Origin: Siphonodentalium dalli
Taxonomy: Eukaryota; Mollusca; Scaphopoda; Gadilida; Siphonodentaliidae
Length of the DNA: 64,000 nt
Assembly (NCBI GenBank): GCA_032622095.1
Contig: CP136066.1
Coordinates: 227,918,961 to 227,982,960, forward strand
Direction of reading: 5' to 3'
The notes under the pieces were generated by a model. It was given only the letters and a program-made list of their open reading frames with translations. It was not told the origin of the DNA and did not search any database. The translations under genes were made by a program, and so were the position numbers. Positions 12,501-27,500 of this stretch are shown in pieces; within the stretch, counting starts at the first letter, position 1, and the number at the start of each line of letters is the position of its first letter.

Positions 12501-15500
12501 AACTAGCTGAACCAAAAATAAAAAAAAATAAAAAAAACAATTGATAGATTTACATTCCCTCCTGATCCTATTTTTAGTCCCTCCTCAATTTTTTTTATTT
12601 GCATATCTTTTACGCAAATTTTTTATCATGCCTTAAACCTTTCATGATGGGAGCTGGGTTGGTGGTTGTTTAATGGCGCTGGTCAAATTCTAAGTTATTT
12701 CCATATCAATCCTTTCATGATGGGAGCTGTGATAGTGCAGCATTAGATTCCATGTGCCAGTGCATTATCTTATGTATGTGAATCTCACATTGGGAGCATC
12801 GCATATATAAGAGAATGCACTGGCTTACAAGGTCAAGGTAAATATTGTTAGGCTAATGTATTCTCTCATATATGCGAGGTTCCCTATTGGAGACTCGCAT
12901 ATATAACAGAATGCATTGGTACATGGTTTTTCGCAAAATGTCAGGAAGTGTTAATGGTGAAGGGACACATTTTTGGCTAAAATTTATAAAAGTGAAGCTG
13001 TCCAACAATATTGAAAGCATACATCACAAACATCATTTTGTTGTTGAAAAAAATATAGCAATAATTTGCAGAACATGTTTAAATTTTGATACGATAAGTG
13101 AAAATTGTCACAAGATTCAAGATTCCTGGGCCACTGCTCAGAACAGAAAACTGCTTTAATGAACTTCATAATTGGCAGATTTAATACACAACAATCTTAT
13201 TTTATTTGTGTATTACTGAATGTTTATGTATATATTGTATATATTTAAATTGTTATTATCTCCATACCTATGTATGTATAGGTTTATGAGAAATAAACTG
13301 ATTGGGAAGTAAAAAAAAAAAATACTGACTCCTGTCTATTATAATTCTTGATCACTAGCAGCCTATAGCTTTAATTTTTAAATAAATGTAAAGGGTTACA
13401 ATAAGAGTGATACATGATTTTTCTGTCAAAATTAATAAAATAAATATCTCTATTTTCAGATGAGAGTAATGAAAACTGTAACAAAAGCAGTCTGACTACC
13501 AATAAAATTCTAAAAACAGACGATCCCTAAGGCAGCCAATGAGTTAATGGGAAACACACCTATTTCTATTTTAGGCCCAATCACAACCAAATAAAGGGTT
13601 TACTCACTTTTATGATACAAGTTTTTATAGTTGTGTAATTGGCGGGAGTCATTCCGATTGAATTTATGAGCTGAAAAGATAAATGGGTTGAGAGGTTTAG
13701 CTGTTTAGAACATTTACCTGTTGTTAGGAACATCTGGAATTGGATCTGATACTGACTCTCCTCAGATAGCTTCAAATGAATAGTAAAATGGTTATTAGCA
13801 TGAACAGTTATTAGCATGAACGGTTATTAGAATATATTTACATACTAAGTGTTGTCAACATTTGGGTTTGGAAAGACGAACGTGTAATGTTTTGGGCGCA
13901 TTTGGATTCGCGCAGGAATGACTTAATAAATCATCGGGTTTCAATTGTTCCTGTTAACTTTTGCCAAGGGTGCTATGGGTTATTTTGGGCTGGTTTTAAA
14001 TACATTTACAAAAGTGGCTTTTTCGCTAAATGTATATAAATATAAGGATTAACTGTCATGTGGACTGTTTTTATGGAGATGTAACCGTGAGGTAAGTGGT
14101 CATAACTTGCATGTAAAACCCTTTGGGTTTTACCTCACGGTTACATCTCCATAAAAACAGTCCACATGACAGTTAATCCTTATATGTAATCTAAACTGTC
14201 TCAAATGAACCGTAAAAGGTCATTAGCATCAACAGATATTAGCATACATGTATGTAATCTAAACTGTGTCTCAAATGAACAGTAAAATGTTATTAGCATC
14301 AACAGTTATTAGCGTATCTAATCTAAACTCACTCAAATGAATAGTGAAACGGTTATTAGCATATGTAATCTAAACTGTCTCAAATGAACAGTAAAAAGGT
14401 TATTAGCGTCAACAGTTATTAGCATATGTAATCTATAGTGTGTCAAATGAGTAGTGAAATAGTTATTAGCATAAACAGTTTTTAGGATATGTAATATAAA
14501 CTCTCTCTCAAATGAACAGTAAAACGGTACTGTCACAAAAGAGTAGTGAATTGATTATTAGCATAAACAGTTCTTAGCATATGGTATATAAACTCTCTCT
14601 CAAATGAACAGTAAAACGGTCATTAGCATCAACAGTTATTACCATATATAATCTGTACTGTCTCAAAAGAGTAGTGAAATGGTTATTAGCATAAACAGTT
14701 ATTAGCATACATAATCTAAACTCTCTCAAATGAACAGTAAAACGGTTATTAGCATAAACAGTTATTAGCATATGTAAATTAATATAAACTCTCTCTCTCA
14801 AATGAACAGTAAAACGGTTATTACCGTCAACAGTTATTAGCATATGTAATCTATACTGTCTCGAAATGGTTATTAGCATAAACAGTTATTAGAATATGTA
14901 ATCTATACTGTCTCAAATGAGTAGTGAAATGGTTATTAGCATAAACAGTTATTAGCATATGTAATCTAAACGGTCTCTCAAATGAATAGTGAAACGTCTA
15001 TTAGCATAAACAGTTATTATCATATGTAATTTAAACTGTGTCTCAAATGAACAGTAAAACGTCTATTAGCATAAACAGTTATTAGCATATGTTATCAACT
15101 ATTTCAAATTAAACAAAAGGTTATTATACTTAATCTAAACTCATCAACAGCATACATACAAATTAGAACAAGACATGTCATGGTTTGAGCCAGTGTAATT
15201 CAAATTAGACTCTCGAACAAGCTACAGTAATGCCCTAAATAATCGACTCCTTAACCTAAGGAGTCGATTATTTAGGGCATTACTGTACGCGTTGAGTCTC
15301 AACTGAGTGCTTTCCGAAGAATGGCAACCAGCCATATTTCCGACTAAACGCTGAAAAGTTACCCGTTGAGTCTCAACAAATAGCAGAGAATACCATTACT
15401 TCCAAGAAGCATTACCCCAGTTTTAGCCAATCACAACCTTTAACAATAAAGTGATGAAGCCAATCAGGCAATTATCAAGTGGTTATATGAATGATAGTGA

Positions 15501-18500
15501 AATCAATTAGAAACTGTAATGCGTAACTTGTTCAAGAGTATGATTTTAGACTGGTTTGGATGAGGAGGTTCAATGGGGTGGCTTAGCATAATTTAATCTA
15601 TACACTCTCAAATCGGTTGATGCAAGCGAACCTTGTATTATTTCCAATCGAACCTCAAATCAAATTGGAGGCAAGAATTTTAAGGAGACTCTCATTGTTC
15701 GAAAATTTATTAAATCTTTTGAATAATTTCACATCAAATCGAATGTTTGCAGAAGCTTAAAATGAAATTAAAACAAGACAGCGGCACGCCACTGTTGGCA
15801 CAAGATATTATAAATGTAAAGTCTACGATTAAGAATTACTTTCAAATATGTTCCAATTTACACACACGCATAGTGAGTTTAAAATTTAAAGATGGATTAT
15901 CTCTTCATATAACAATTTTGAAATAATTTTGTGGGTGTAAAATATTAAATATGAATTGAAGACCCATGTCCAGAAATGCTCCTATCAATTAATATTGATT
16001 TTATTTCGAATAATTTATTATAAAATGAGATGATTAAATGGCACACTTTATTGTTCTATATTTAGAACAGACTATTAAGGTGATACCATATAGCGATATA
16101 GATAATAAATGAGGTGATAATTTGATAGTTCCTCATACGATGACCTAGACACCAAGCATACATCAATAGGATATGAAGAATGATAGATGAAGGACATGAA
16201 CTAACAACGAAAGAAACATTACTAAAAACAAATACAAAACAATTAACCCTTTCAGTGCCAAGTCCGATTTTTGTATCAACCCATATTTCCTCTTAGAGCT
16301 CTTTCCATCAATGTATCACATTATTATAATCAATAAATTTGAAAAATGATCAAGGAAATATGGGTTGATACAAAAATCGGACTTGGCACTGAAAGGGTTA
16401 AACCCAACACCACAGAAATGTTCCACAAACAGACGTTAATAATAGATGACAATGGTATTTATATTCACAAAGATAACGACGCGAACACCCAAGTTTGCAA
16501 AATTAGGGAAACAAACTTCATCTATGAACACAGAACGCTGATTTTCTTGAATACGAAGGACTTTTAAGTCACCTCTCCTCTTACAAAGTTATTTTCATTA
16601 ATATTAAATTGGCGCATTTGATATAAAATTGAGTGGCCTAATTTACATTTTATATCTTCCCTATTAATTATGTGTATAGCCACTAATGATCTAGGGCTTC
16701 ACAGTATTTAGTCATATCGCGATACTGTTTTTGACACCGTATAGTCGGTTTCACTTTATGTAAATAGTCGGTACATCGTATCCGCTGGTGTGGATAATGA
16801 ATGATATGGACGATATCACTATCAGTGTCCAGCATTTAATTACCCCAAACACCTCTAATGCTGAGACAAAGGCCATGGCTAACGGATTTGGATTAGCATT
16901 GCGTAAAAATTAATTAACTCTCACTGCTCCCAAAGTGTTTTTCAACAAACTGCAAACAATCAAGTAGGCATACCTTACACAATGGGTGACAATTTGAATT
17001 TATATTGGTTGATCTCAGCTCAATATTGCTGTAAGGTTTCCTGGCCAATTACTATGGAAATGTGTGGTGTTTCTATAAAGTGATCTGCTTGTTACAAGTA
17101 TCATGCTCAAAGAGTTCTATCCAAGTTTATTGGTGACGATATTTAGTCATACCATGATATAATTTTCAGTATTAAAATCTGGATATCATGAAGCCCTATA
17201 ACGAACAACTTCAATTGTCTAACATGAACTTTGCCCTTGACGAGCAAAACTTCGCTTTATTTTTATCACCGCCATGAAAATCAGCTCTCGTCCATGCATT
17301 GTCCCCAGTAAAAAGCTGTTGCCAGACAATATTAGTGATGATTTGCATATTGTATGACATCATTATCGCGCATGATGAATATTCATGATGGGACGAATGA
17401 TGCACCTCATACCTTTTTCTCGCGTTCAGAAAGAATATCGTAGCCGGGTAGTTCAGCCATCTGTTTACAATCTTCAATCTCATCCTCATCATCTTTTGAT
17501 TCTTTAAATAGAACATGCGCAAAGAATATGTCACAATATTGGTGGGTTGATAAACAGGGAGCGGAAAGAAAGAAAACAAAATATAAGAGAGATTGAGAAG
17601 CAAGAGAATGTGTATTGTGCAGAGAGCTCTGAAACACGGTGCGGAAATCACGTGGTTTCGAGTTGATGAGTATCACGCATTCAAATGGCCGAGGCGATCG
17701 CAAACGTGACCAGAAATGAGGAACATACCTTACTCGTATTTAAAGTCGCGCAGTACTATTTTTCGCTCAGTTTTGAATTTGCAAAAAATGGGGTGCGCGA
17801 AAAATAGTACTGCGTGAATTTAAATACGAGTAAGGTAGTATTTTCGCAGCTACGAGCATATGCTATACTATTTAATATACAAGCTGATACCTCATTTGTG
17901 TCCAAACTCAGTTGTTTGAGATAACATTCTGACCGAAGTTGTCAGTCGAAGGATTCTCCTAGATGTATGGAATGTTGTGTTCCACGAACCTACGACTGGC
18001 AACTTTTGTCAGAATGTTATAGCAAACTACTGAGTACTGTAATGCCCTAAATAATCGACCCCATAACCACTGCGGAATTATGGGTAACTTTTCAAGATTT
18101 AGTCGGAAATATGTCTTGTTGCCATTCATCGGAAAGCTCTCCCTGAATACTGAACACAACATGGCAACAAGCCATATTTCCGACTAAATCCTGAAAAGTT
18201 ACCCATAATTTTGCTGTGGTTAAGGGGTCCATTAATTAGAGCAGTACTGTATGTCTGAACAAATAAGGTATCAACTTGTTTTAAAAATAAACTAGCATAT
18301 GCTCGTAACAGTCAAAATGCTATGTTTTGTGTCAGTTCATCATATATCATGTTTTTGTGTGTTTGCACATTTTGAATGCGTGATACTCGCCAACCTCTAA
18401 ATCACGTGATTCCCCACAATTACAATAAACTGGAGAATAAAGAAATACCCAGCAACTTAAAGGGGTACTGTACACTAAATCCGGTCATTTATAGGACCAT

Positions 18501-21500
18501 CTCATTTTATACTCTACAGAATATATGCAACAAATGAATGAATTTGAGCCATCGATTAATAAAAAATACACTCATGTGCTCTATGAACGATGCAAACAAC
18601 ATGGTAATTATATTGACATTGAGTTTATGACTCGAGCCATTAACTCATTTTCATTATAATTACCATTTTGTTTTACATCATTCATAACGTAAATGATTGT
18701 ATGTTTGCACTCATCCATGGCTCAAATTCATTCATTTGTTGCATATATTCTGTTGATTATAATAGTAGACGGTCACATAAATGGCCAGATTTAGTGTACA
18801 GTCCGCCTTTATGTTTTGTACTCTGTAATCGGTGACATTATAATCAGAGTTCACACCATCATGGGCCGAAGGTCAATAAGTTTCAAAAAAGTTAAAAAAA
18901 TTGAGCATATGGTCTCAAATTTGCTTGAAAAAAATTTATCATACTTTTGAGTTTTGTCAAATTTGTATTCACGACACCTATTGTCAGAACATCCAATAGA
19001 TATCAACCCTTTCATGACAGGAGCTGCGCTAGTGCAGCATTAAAGATCATGTACCAGTGCATTCTATTATATATACGCACAAGTCTCCCATAGGGAGCTT
19101 TGCATATATAAGAGAATGCACTGCTTACAGGGTCATGGTAAATATTTTTAGGCCAATGCATCTTATATATGCAGACTCGCATATATAAGAGAATGCATTG
19201 GCATATGTTTTCGACAAATTTCAGCAAGCTCCAGATCTGGTTATGTAGATACATCTTTGTGAAAAAACTTTGATGTCTTCCAACAGAAAGATTTTGCATT
19301 AACTACAAATAAATTGAGAACTTCAGCTCAAAATTCTGTCCTGAAAAAGATACAAAGTCTCTGCTTATCAACTTCTCTAGATTCACAACAAACAATTAAG
19401 ACCTTACAAACTTCAATAAATATATGCAAGAATACAGGCACCACGGCACCAGAAAGAGAAGCGAACAACACCAAATTATTAGTGATGAGCCGAGAATCTG
19501 AATCAAAGAGCGAGATTTCAGGAAAAGAAAAAAAACCCAATATCGCCACGTCACCCTTTGTCATTACATACTACGTAATTAGAGGACTCACTTACTCCGA
19601 GTCCCAATAACTTTAAATTGAGATCGCTTCCAAGCCTTAAATAGTGTGTCTGTCATTTGCAGAATGAGGTCCCCAGAGGGTGAATTTAGTGATGCTACCC
19701 CGCTATGCAGGCTAGCATCACCAAATTCACCCTCTGGGAACCTCATTCTGCTGAGGTGTAAGCAGAATGAGGTCCCCAGAGGGTGAATTTGGTGATGCTA
19801 GCCCGCTATGCGGGGTAGCATCACTAAATTCACCCTCTGGGGACCTCATTCTGCAATTGACAGACACACTATTTAAGGCTTGATCATTGAAGGACTGGGC
19901 TGCCTTAATAGGAAGGTTAGTGACAAACACAGTTTTAGTATATATCCATACAATCAACATCTGCTTCAGTAGATATAACTGAACAGTCAGACCAGGGAGT
20001 TGGTTAGAGGTATCCCTGTTGGAGAGGGGGGTATGTACATCTTGAAATTTCCAACTACACTCCACCCCTTGAACCAAAACAAACCAATCAATTTTCACCC
20101 ATCACCCCCTCCCCCTTGGGTTAGGACTTTATTTCCAACCTGACACCTGCCCAAGGCAAAAAAAAAACCTCTTTGTTTCCGATACCCTGCCTGGCTGAGA
20201 TTTTCTTGCCTGCCTCAATTTTTTTAAGGTTGGGAAATTTCCAACTGATGGCCATTTCAGACTAAATATTGACTAAAAAAAATTAAAACTAAAAACAATA
20301 AGCTACTGTTTAGTGTTGGACTATAAACTACAAATTCCCAACTAATTACTGGTTGGACTTTCAACTAATTACTGGTTGGACTTTCAACTAATTACTGGTT
20401 GGACTTTCAACTAATTACTGGTTGGACTTTCATAATTACTGGTTGGACTTTCAAGCAATGGGAACAATTTCAGCCTATCTGTGGTGTAAAATTTCCAACT
20501 AATGTTGAGCCAGGCATGAAATTTCCATGAAACTCTTGAACTCTTTGACCAAAATTGTAAGGGTGAGGCACCCCTCCCCCACCTTATCACGTCCCTGAAT
20601 CAGACTGAGGCACCCCTCCCCCACCTTATCACGTCCCTGAATCACTGAGGCACCCCTCCCCACCTTATCACGTCCCTGAATCAGACATTTGGCTAAGCGT
20701 TGAAATAGTGTCTGTCATTTGCAGAATGAGGTCCCCAGAGGGTGAATTTAGTGATGCCACCCCGCATAGCATCACCAAATTCACCCTCTGGGGACCTCAT
20801 TCTGCTTACACCTCAGCAGAATGAGGTTCCCAAAGGGTGAATTTGGTGGAGCTAGCCCGCTATGCAGGGTAGCATCACTAAATTCACCCTCTGGGGACCT
20901 CATTCTGCAAATGACAGACACACTATTTCAAGGCTTGCATTTGGCAATCGGTTCAGGGAAGCTTTTTCCTTATCGGCTCACCACTACAAATTATCACAAT
21001 CAATGATGAACGTGTTTTCATCAAGAACTAATTTCTCTTGTACCACTGTATATGTAAGTGTACACCTAACATTCATATATAGATTCTAATATCCGAGTAT
21101 ATCGTCTAATATGTGAGTTATATTAACAACAAGAAAAATGTCAAATTCTGAAAAAAAATCCACACTCCATATCAAGCAGTCTTCTGTTTATTTTTGTCAC
21201 TATGAGAAAAACTCGCTGAATTTTTTTTTCATTGCTGTTACATTTCATCCCTTCCATGGTTTTAGCTTCCTGAAATGTTGTGTCAATGCATTCTCTTATA
21301 TATGTGAGTTTCCCAGAGGGAGCCTCCCTGTGGGAGACTCGCATATATAAGAGAATACACTGGCACAACATCTTTAATGCTGCACCAGCACAGCTCCCGT
21401 CATGAAAATTAACCGGGATGTTATTTCAATTCCAAGGGATCATTCTCAGAACGAATGGAAAATTGATAGGTTTCGGTCTACTAATGTTAGTTTTTCCAAC

Positions 21501-24500
21501 AGCTATTTCCTTTTGTAATCACAATTAACATATGAGGTTCTTTTTATAATAAGATCTCTCAAATATTTAACATATACAAAAAACCCTTTTAAAACCAAAC
21601 AATTTTTATCCTTAGATTAAACATAGGTAATAACAAGTGTATATATTTATCGAAAAAAATATTATATAGTCCAGCAGCCAAATCAGTATTTTTTATAAAT
21701 GTGTGATTTTGTGTTATATACAGTGAAAGCCATCAAATTATGGCAAGGAGGGCCATTTTGACTGCAATTTTATTAAACCCAAATTTCTCAAATTCCTTAA
21801 GCTGGTGGGTTCTTTAGAACAGACTACTATACATATATATATATATCTAGAATCCACTGAGAAAAAAACTTAATATGCCAAAACAAGCATCTGTGACTTG
21901 GCAGCTGGACTAATATTTGTCGTATGGAAAGTAAATCTAGATATGTATCATACAGAACACCAAATACACATTGAGAAGTTAACTAACCTTCGTCGTCGAT
22001 AAGTATATCTAATTTTCCTCTGAAAAAGAAATATAAATATTGGCATAATATCAGAAGATTGAACTTATAATGTGGTTGCTATGATCTTCAAAATCGAGCC
22101 AACCATAATGTTATATGAAACATAAATACTGAAAACAACATGATAATATTCTTTAGGAAACATTTAAATCAATTGCAAGATTTTCAGTTGTAGTTCTGAT
22201 CACGTTCCTTTATTATGATAGTTGTAGTTCTGATCAACTCATTTATTATGATAGTTGTAGTTCTGATCAACTCATTTATTATGATAGTTGTAGTTCTGAT
22301 CAACTCATTTATTATGATAGTTGTAGTTCTGATCAACTCATTTATTATGATAGTTGTAGTTCTGATCAACTCATTTATTATGATAGTTGTAGTTCTGATC
22401 AACTCATTTATTATGATAGTTGTAGTTCTGATCAACTCATTTATTATGATAGTTGTAGTTCTGATCAACTCATTTATTATGATAGTTGTAGTTCTGATCA
22501 ACTCATTTATTATGATAGTTGTAGTTCTGATCAACTCATTTATTATGATAGTTGTAGTTCTGATCAACTCATTTATTATGATAGTTGTAGTTCTGATCAG
22601 CTCACTTATTATGATAGTTGTAGTTCTGATCAGCTCATTTATTATGATAGTTGTACTTCTGATCAGCTCATTTATTATGATAGTTGTAGTTCTGATCAAC
22701 TCATTTATTATGATAGTTGTAGTTCTGATCAGCTCATTTATTATGATAGTTGTAGTTCTGATCACGTTCCTTTATTATGATAGTTGTAGTTCTGATCAAC
22801 TCATTTATTATGATAGTTGTAGTTCTGATCAACTCATTTATTATGATAGTTGTAGTTCTGATCAACTCATTTATTATGATAGTTGTAGTTCTGATCACGT
22901 TCCTTTATTATGATAGTTGTAGTTCTGATCAGCTCATTTATTATGATAGTTGTAGTTCTGATCAGCTCATTTATTATGATAGTTGTAGTTCTGATCAACT
23001 CATTTATTATGATAGTTGTAGTTCTGATCAGCTCATTTATTATGATAGTTGTAGTTCTGATCAGCTCATTTATTATGATAGTTGTAGTTCTGATCAACTC
23101 ATTTATTATGATAGTTGTAGTTCTGATCAACTCATTTATTATGATAGTTGTAGTTCTGATCAACTCATTTATTATGATAGTTGTAGTTCTGATCAACTCA
23201 TTTATTATGATAGTTGTAGTTCTGATCAACTCATTTATTATGATAGTTGTAGTTCTGATCACGTTCCTTTATTATGATAGTTGAAGTAGCTGTTGTTGCT
23301 TTATTACAGCACGTGCTAAAGTAAAGCCATAATGTATCTATATTGTATATAATAATGTGCAGATATGTGCACGAAGGGGAGTATAGTCTCCCGAAAATTT
23401 AACCATACATATATATATATGTGATACAAAATAAAGTTGCAGCATATCCTATATATATTGTTTATTTATATTATTAGTAAAAGGTAGCCAAGTATATAAA
23501 TATTATGAGTTTAAACCAGGGATGCAAATGCCCCATTGTCTAGTGTAAAAGCTAAGACAGAAACAAAACAACGCTCTTCATTTAGCGTCATTCCATGACA
23601 TTGAGTGTATACTAGTTCAGTTGTGTAGATTATAAACCATAATTTCTTATCAGGTCCCTTAATATATATTAGTTTATGGTGTACATATGACATAGTTTGT
23701 CAGCCGCTTTGTAACATAATTATGATCTTCATCACTACCAAGATAGTACATAATATCATAAGATTGAAATTCTAATATGGTTGATATGATCTTCATCAAA
23801 ATAGGGGCATAACTCAGTAGGGTTGAAACGATTTGCCGATTAGTTGATGAATTGTTCACCAAAAGTTGACTCCGGAATCCCAAGTCGACTAGTTTCATTA
23901 AATTGAGCACGCACTATGTTTTAACAGAAAAATCGTACAATACAATATACCAACAACAAATTACTTACTAGTACACAAACACCAGCTATTAAATGTCACT
24001 AATAAATATACATCATTGCGCGATGGCCGATCAAAGATAACGGCATCAGCAGCTGCGCTTTGGTTATGCAAGCCAACTCAGCCAAGACATCTGGTATTAA
24101 CTAGCTGGATGGATACAAATTAGTGCTGAATGGATACAAATTTAGTAGCACGGCCACTGGTTTCCGATCGTAATACCCACGGAAAATGGGAACTCATTAA
24201 CAGCAGTTATCCCGTAGTGATTTTATAGCAACCACTAAGGGTGCTTATACCTAAGGCAGGTGATTGATGTCATATAATTTTTTCTATATCCATCAGTGAT
24301 TTTTTTCAAGATCGCGGGTATAGGTTTTGGAGAAATTGTCACGTGACTTCCGGTTAGCAACCGTGTGGAGATTGCAAAAAACGCGGAATTGGAAATGAAG
24401 CATCGCGATAAAAATGAAAGTAACTACTTCACAACTTACGAAGAATTCACATGTGATTTAAGTCTATTAATTTCATTTAGACCAATTTTGTTGGTTAGCT

Positions 24501-27500
24501 TAATGAAAACTAAAAAGGAAGAAGTCATGACGATAATCCAGACAAGATTTTGTCTTGTCAATTTGGCATGTCGTCTCCGTCGTGACCACTGCATGATGTT
24601 ACATAAATTATTCTTAGCGTTATGTCGCCGAAAAAAGGCAAATTTGAGGAACATCAAGTGTGGTTGCTCCACTACGTGTCACATATGATTCATATTAATA
24701 CCCAATAGCCACATAGTAAAATGGACGTTTTCCATGGGAATGGTAGATGTCGATTAGTCAACTTCGACTTGATTTTGACTGTTGATTAATTGTCTACGAA
24801 ATACCCATGTCATTTCAACACTATTATGTCTATAATTCAGTCAAAACTCATCGGGAGCCTCGCATATATAAGAGAATACATTGGCCTAACAATATTTACC
24901 TTGACCTTGTAAGCCAGTGCATTCTCTTATATATGCGAGACTCACTCTCATATACAAGAGAATGCATTGGCGCAGAATCGCAGCTCTCGTATACCATGTT
25001 TTTAATTCTTATTATACCATGTTTTATCAGCTGTTATTTATAAGCTATTCGATACTTTATTGAATAAAGTTGAATTGATTATCAATGAGTTGGTTGTGCT
25101 TTGAAAACTCTTAGTAACAACATCAAAACATTCCGATCATAGTCAGATTTTCTATAAACCCAACACCTCTCTAAACCGAACAGAAGGGCCGGTTGTAGTA
25201 CATTGGCTTTCATGTAAAGAATGGTATAACTAAAGACATAATACTTACTCTAACTTTTTGGACGGCATCAATGGCTTTTTTATTTGTGCCGCCAAGCTGC
25301 CCTGACAAAAAGCATAAATTGTATTAGCATTCAATATTGTAAATGTGTTGTTTCATCTCTCCCGAGTGGTTTACATATTATGGAACTGTTTGCCACCCAG
25401 GAAGATGCAGGATCAGGGTGTGTAATAAATAGAGAATCTCTAACGTGTCGTAATTCTATACAAAATTTATTAACCTTGCTAAAGCTTGGATAAGCAACAG
25501 GATTTTCGTATTCAGTGAAGGCCAACTCTGTGTTATTGGTTAATTTTTTTTTTACAGAACTGCAACAAATTTGAGGTCCATTTTATCACATAATCACATA
25601 CTAGTAACGAAAAATTATCTTGAAATGGCTGAGGCTAAAAAATAAATATTGATTTCCTTAGCCTCAGCCATTTCACAACAAAAGAGGAAGTAAAGACACC
25701 TTCAATATTTATCTGACAATCAACACTTAATAACCCAACACAAAATGAATATCATGATTATATTCTAATTTATATAAGATAACTGAAAAAGTTCCGGCAT
25801 TGACATCGATATCATTGTGCTAAGCTCTTACGTCACTGAACATGTGCCCTACTAAAAATTATGAGGCTGAGTTTAGGGGCTAATTATGTGATGAAAACCT
25901 TCATCAACATATAAATTAGTGATGGGCAGTTTTTAAATTTTGACTTGGGTTACGGTTTCGGTCTGGACTAAAAGAGTTGACTCTCAGTTTTCGTTTCAGT
26001 GCGTTAAGTAAATTGTATATATGTGTTGAGAAGAGAGCTCAATGTGCCAAGATTTGGTAGGTATTAATCAAGTATGATGACAATTGTGCCGTGATCACAG
26101 GGATCATGCGATGTTGCAGGTAATTTTCATGTTTGCTTTGTGTCTTAAACTGTTAATTGGGCATCTCTCATTGAACCTCGTAAAACAGGGCCTTTTTTGT
26201 TGGCGTGTTCACTCAACTGTTGAAAAAGAACAAAAATGGTCACTTACAATAAGGATAACAACACAGTGGCCGATTCAAAATTGACACATTCCGACACCTT
26301 ATCATAGATGCCGATAATTTGACAATATGCAAGGAGATATCAACATTAAATAAACCGTGCGTTGGTTGTGATTGTATCACGTCGATCAGGTAGTCGATAT
26401 TGTTTCAAACCGAAAGATAGTTGTTTTCTCGGTTAACCGCCCATCGCTGATAAATTTTTAACCAAATATTTTAAATTAAAAAAATGCATTTGATGATTAA
26501 TAGACATAAATGAATACTAGTAACACATTTTTTCCAACATATCCAGTGACATTTCTAGAGAGTTTTCAACATATCCAGTGACATTTTCTAGAGATTTTTC
26601 AACATATCCAGTGACATTTCTAGAGATTTTTCAACATATCCAGTGACATTTCTAGAGTTATCAAATATCCAGTGACATTTCTAGAGAGTTTTCAACATAT
26701 CCAGTGACATTTCTAGAGATTTTTCAACATATCCAGTAACATTTCTAGAGATTTTTCAGCAGATAGTTTCCATGAGAATGAAGCACAATCAGCGATTTTA
26801 ATAGAAATAAATGAGTCACCATTTTTTTCTTCGCATATTCTTTCCTTCGGTCTCTTCTAGCTTTTTCATCCTCGTATCTCTCTATGTCTGAAATATCAAT
26901 AATCAATACCGTACTCATCCCTCGTATCTCTCTGTGTCTGATATATCAATAATCAATAATCTCTATGTCTGCATTAAACAATATGAAATATCAATATGGA
27001 GGAATCTTACTATAAATAATATGAAATATCAATACCTTACTCGTATTTAAATTTGCGCAGTACTATTTTTCACTCAGTTTTGAATTCACGCACTTTGAAT
27101 TCGTGCACCCAGCTTTACGAATTCAAAACTGACGAAAATATTTTTTCGTAAAAGTCTTATTTCAGTTCTTAATTATCCCTGAAGATACATGTGCATATCA
27201 AAGATTGTCTCGAAAAAAAAAATCATCGATTAGAACACATCAACTGCGTAATAATTTTGTTGTGAAGACGGATGTTTTGTATGGTCCAAATAAGCATTCT
27301 GATATTTAATAACTGGGAACCTCACTCTGCAAATGACAGGCACACTAAACTCAGACTTGTATTCAACTACAATTTGATTGAATTTAGTCTTTAGACATAT
27401 TAATTGGGCCTTTTAGACATATTTATTGCGCCTTTTAGACAAATTAATTGGGCCTTTTAGACATATTAATTGGGCCTTTTAGACTTATTTTTTCTATTTA

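Noticed and set aside
22184-23284. Long ORFs on both strands (repeats of MIVVVLINSFI and RTTTIIINELI)
   Set aside because: They follow from a 33-bp tandem repeat lacking stops in several frames; no start context, no splice logic, and both strands are equally open.
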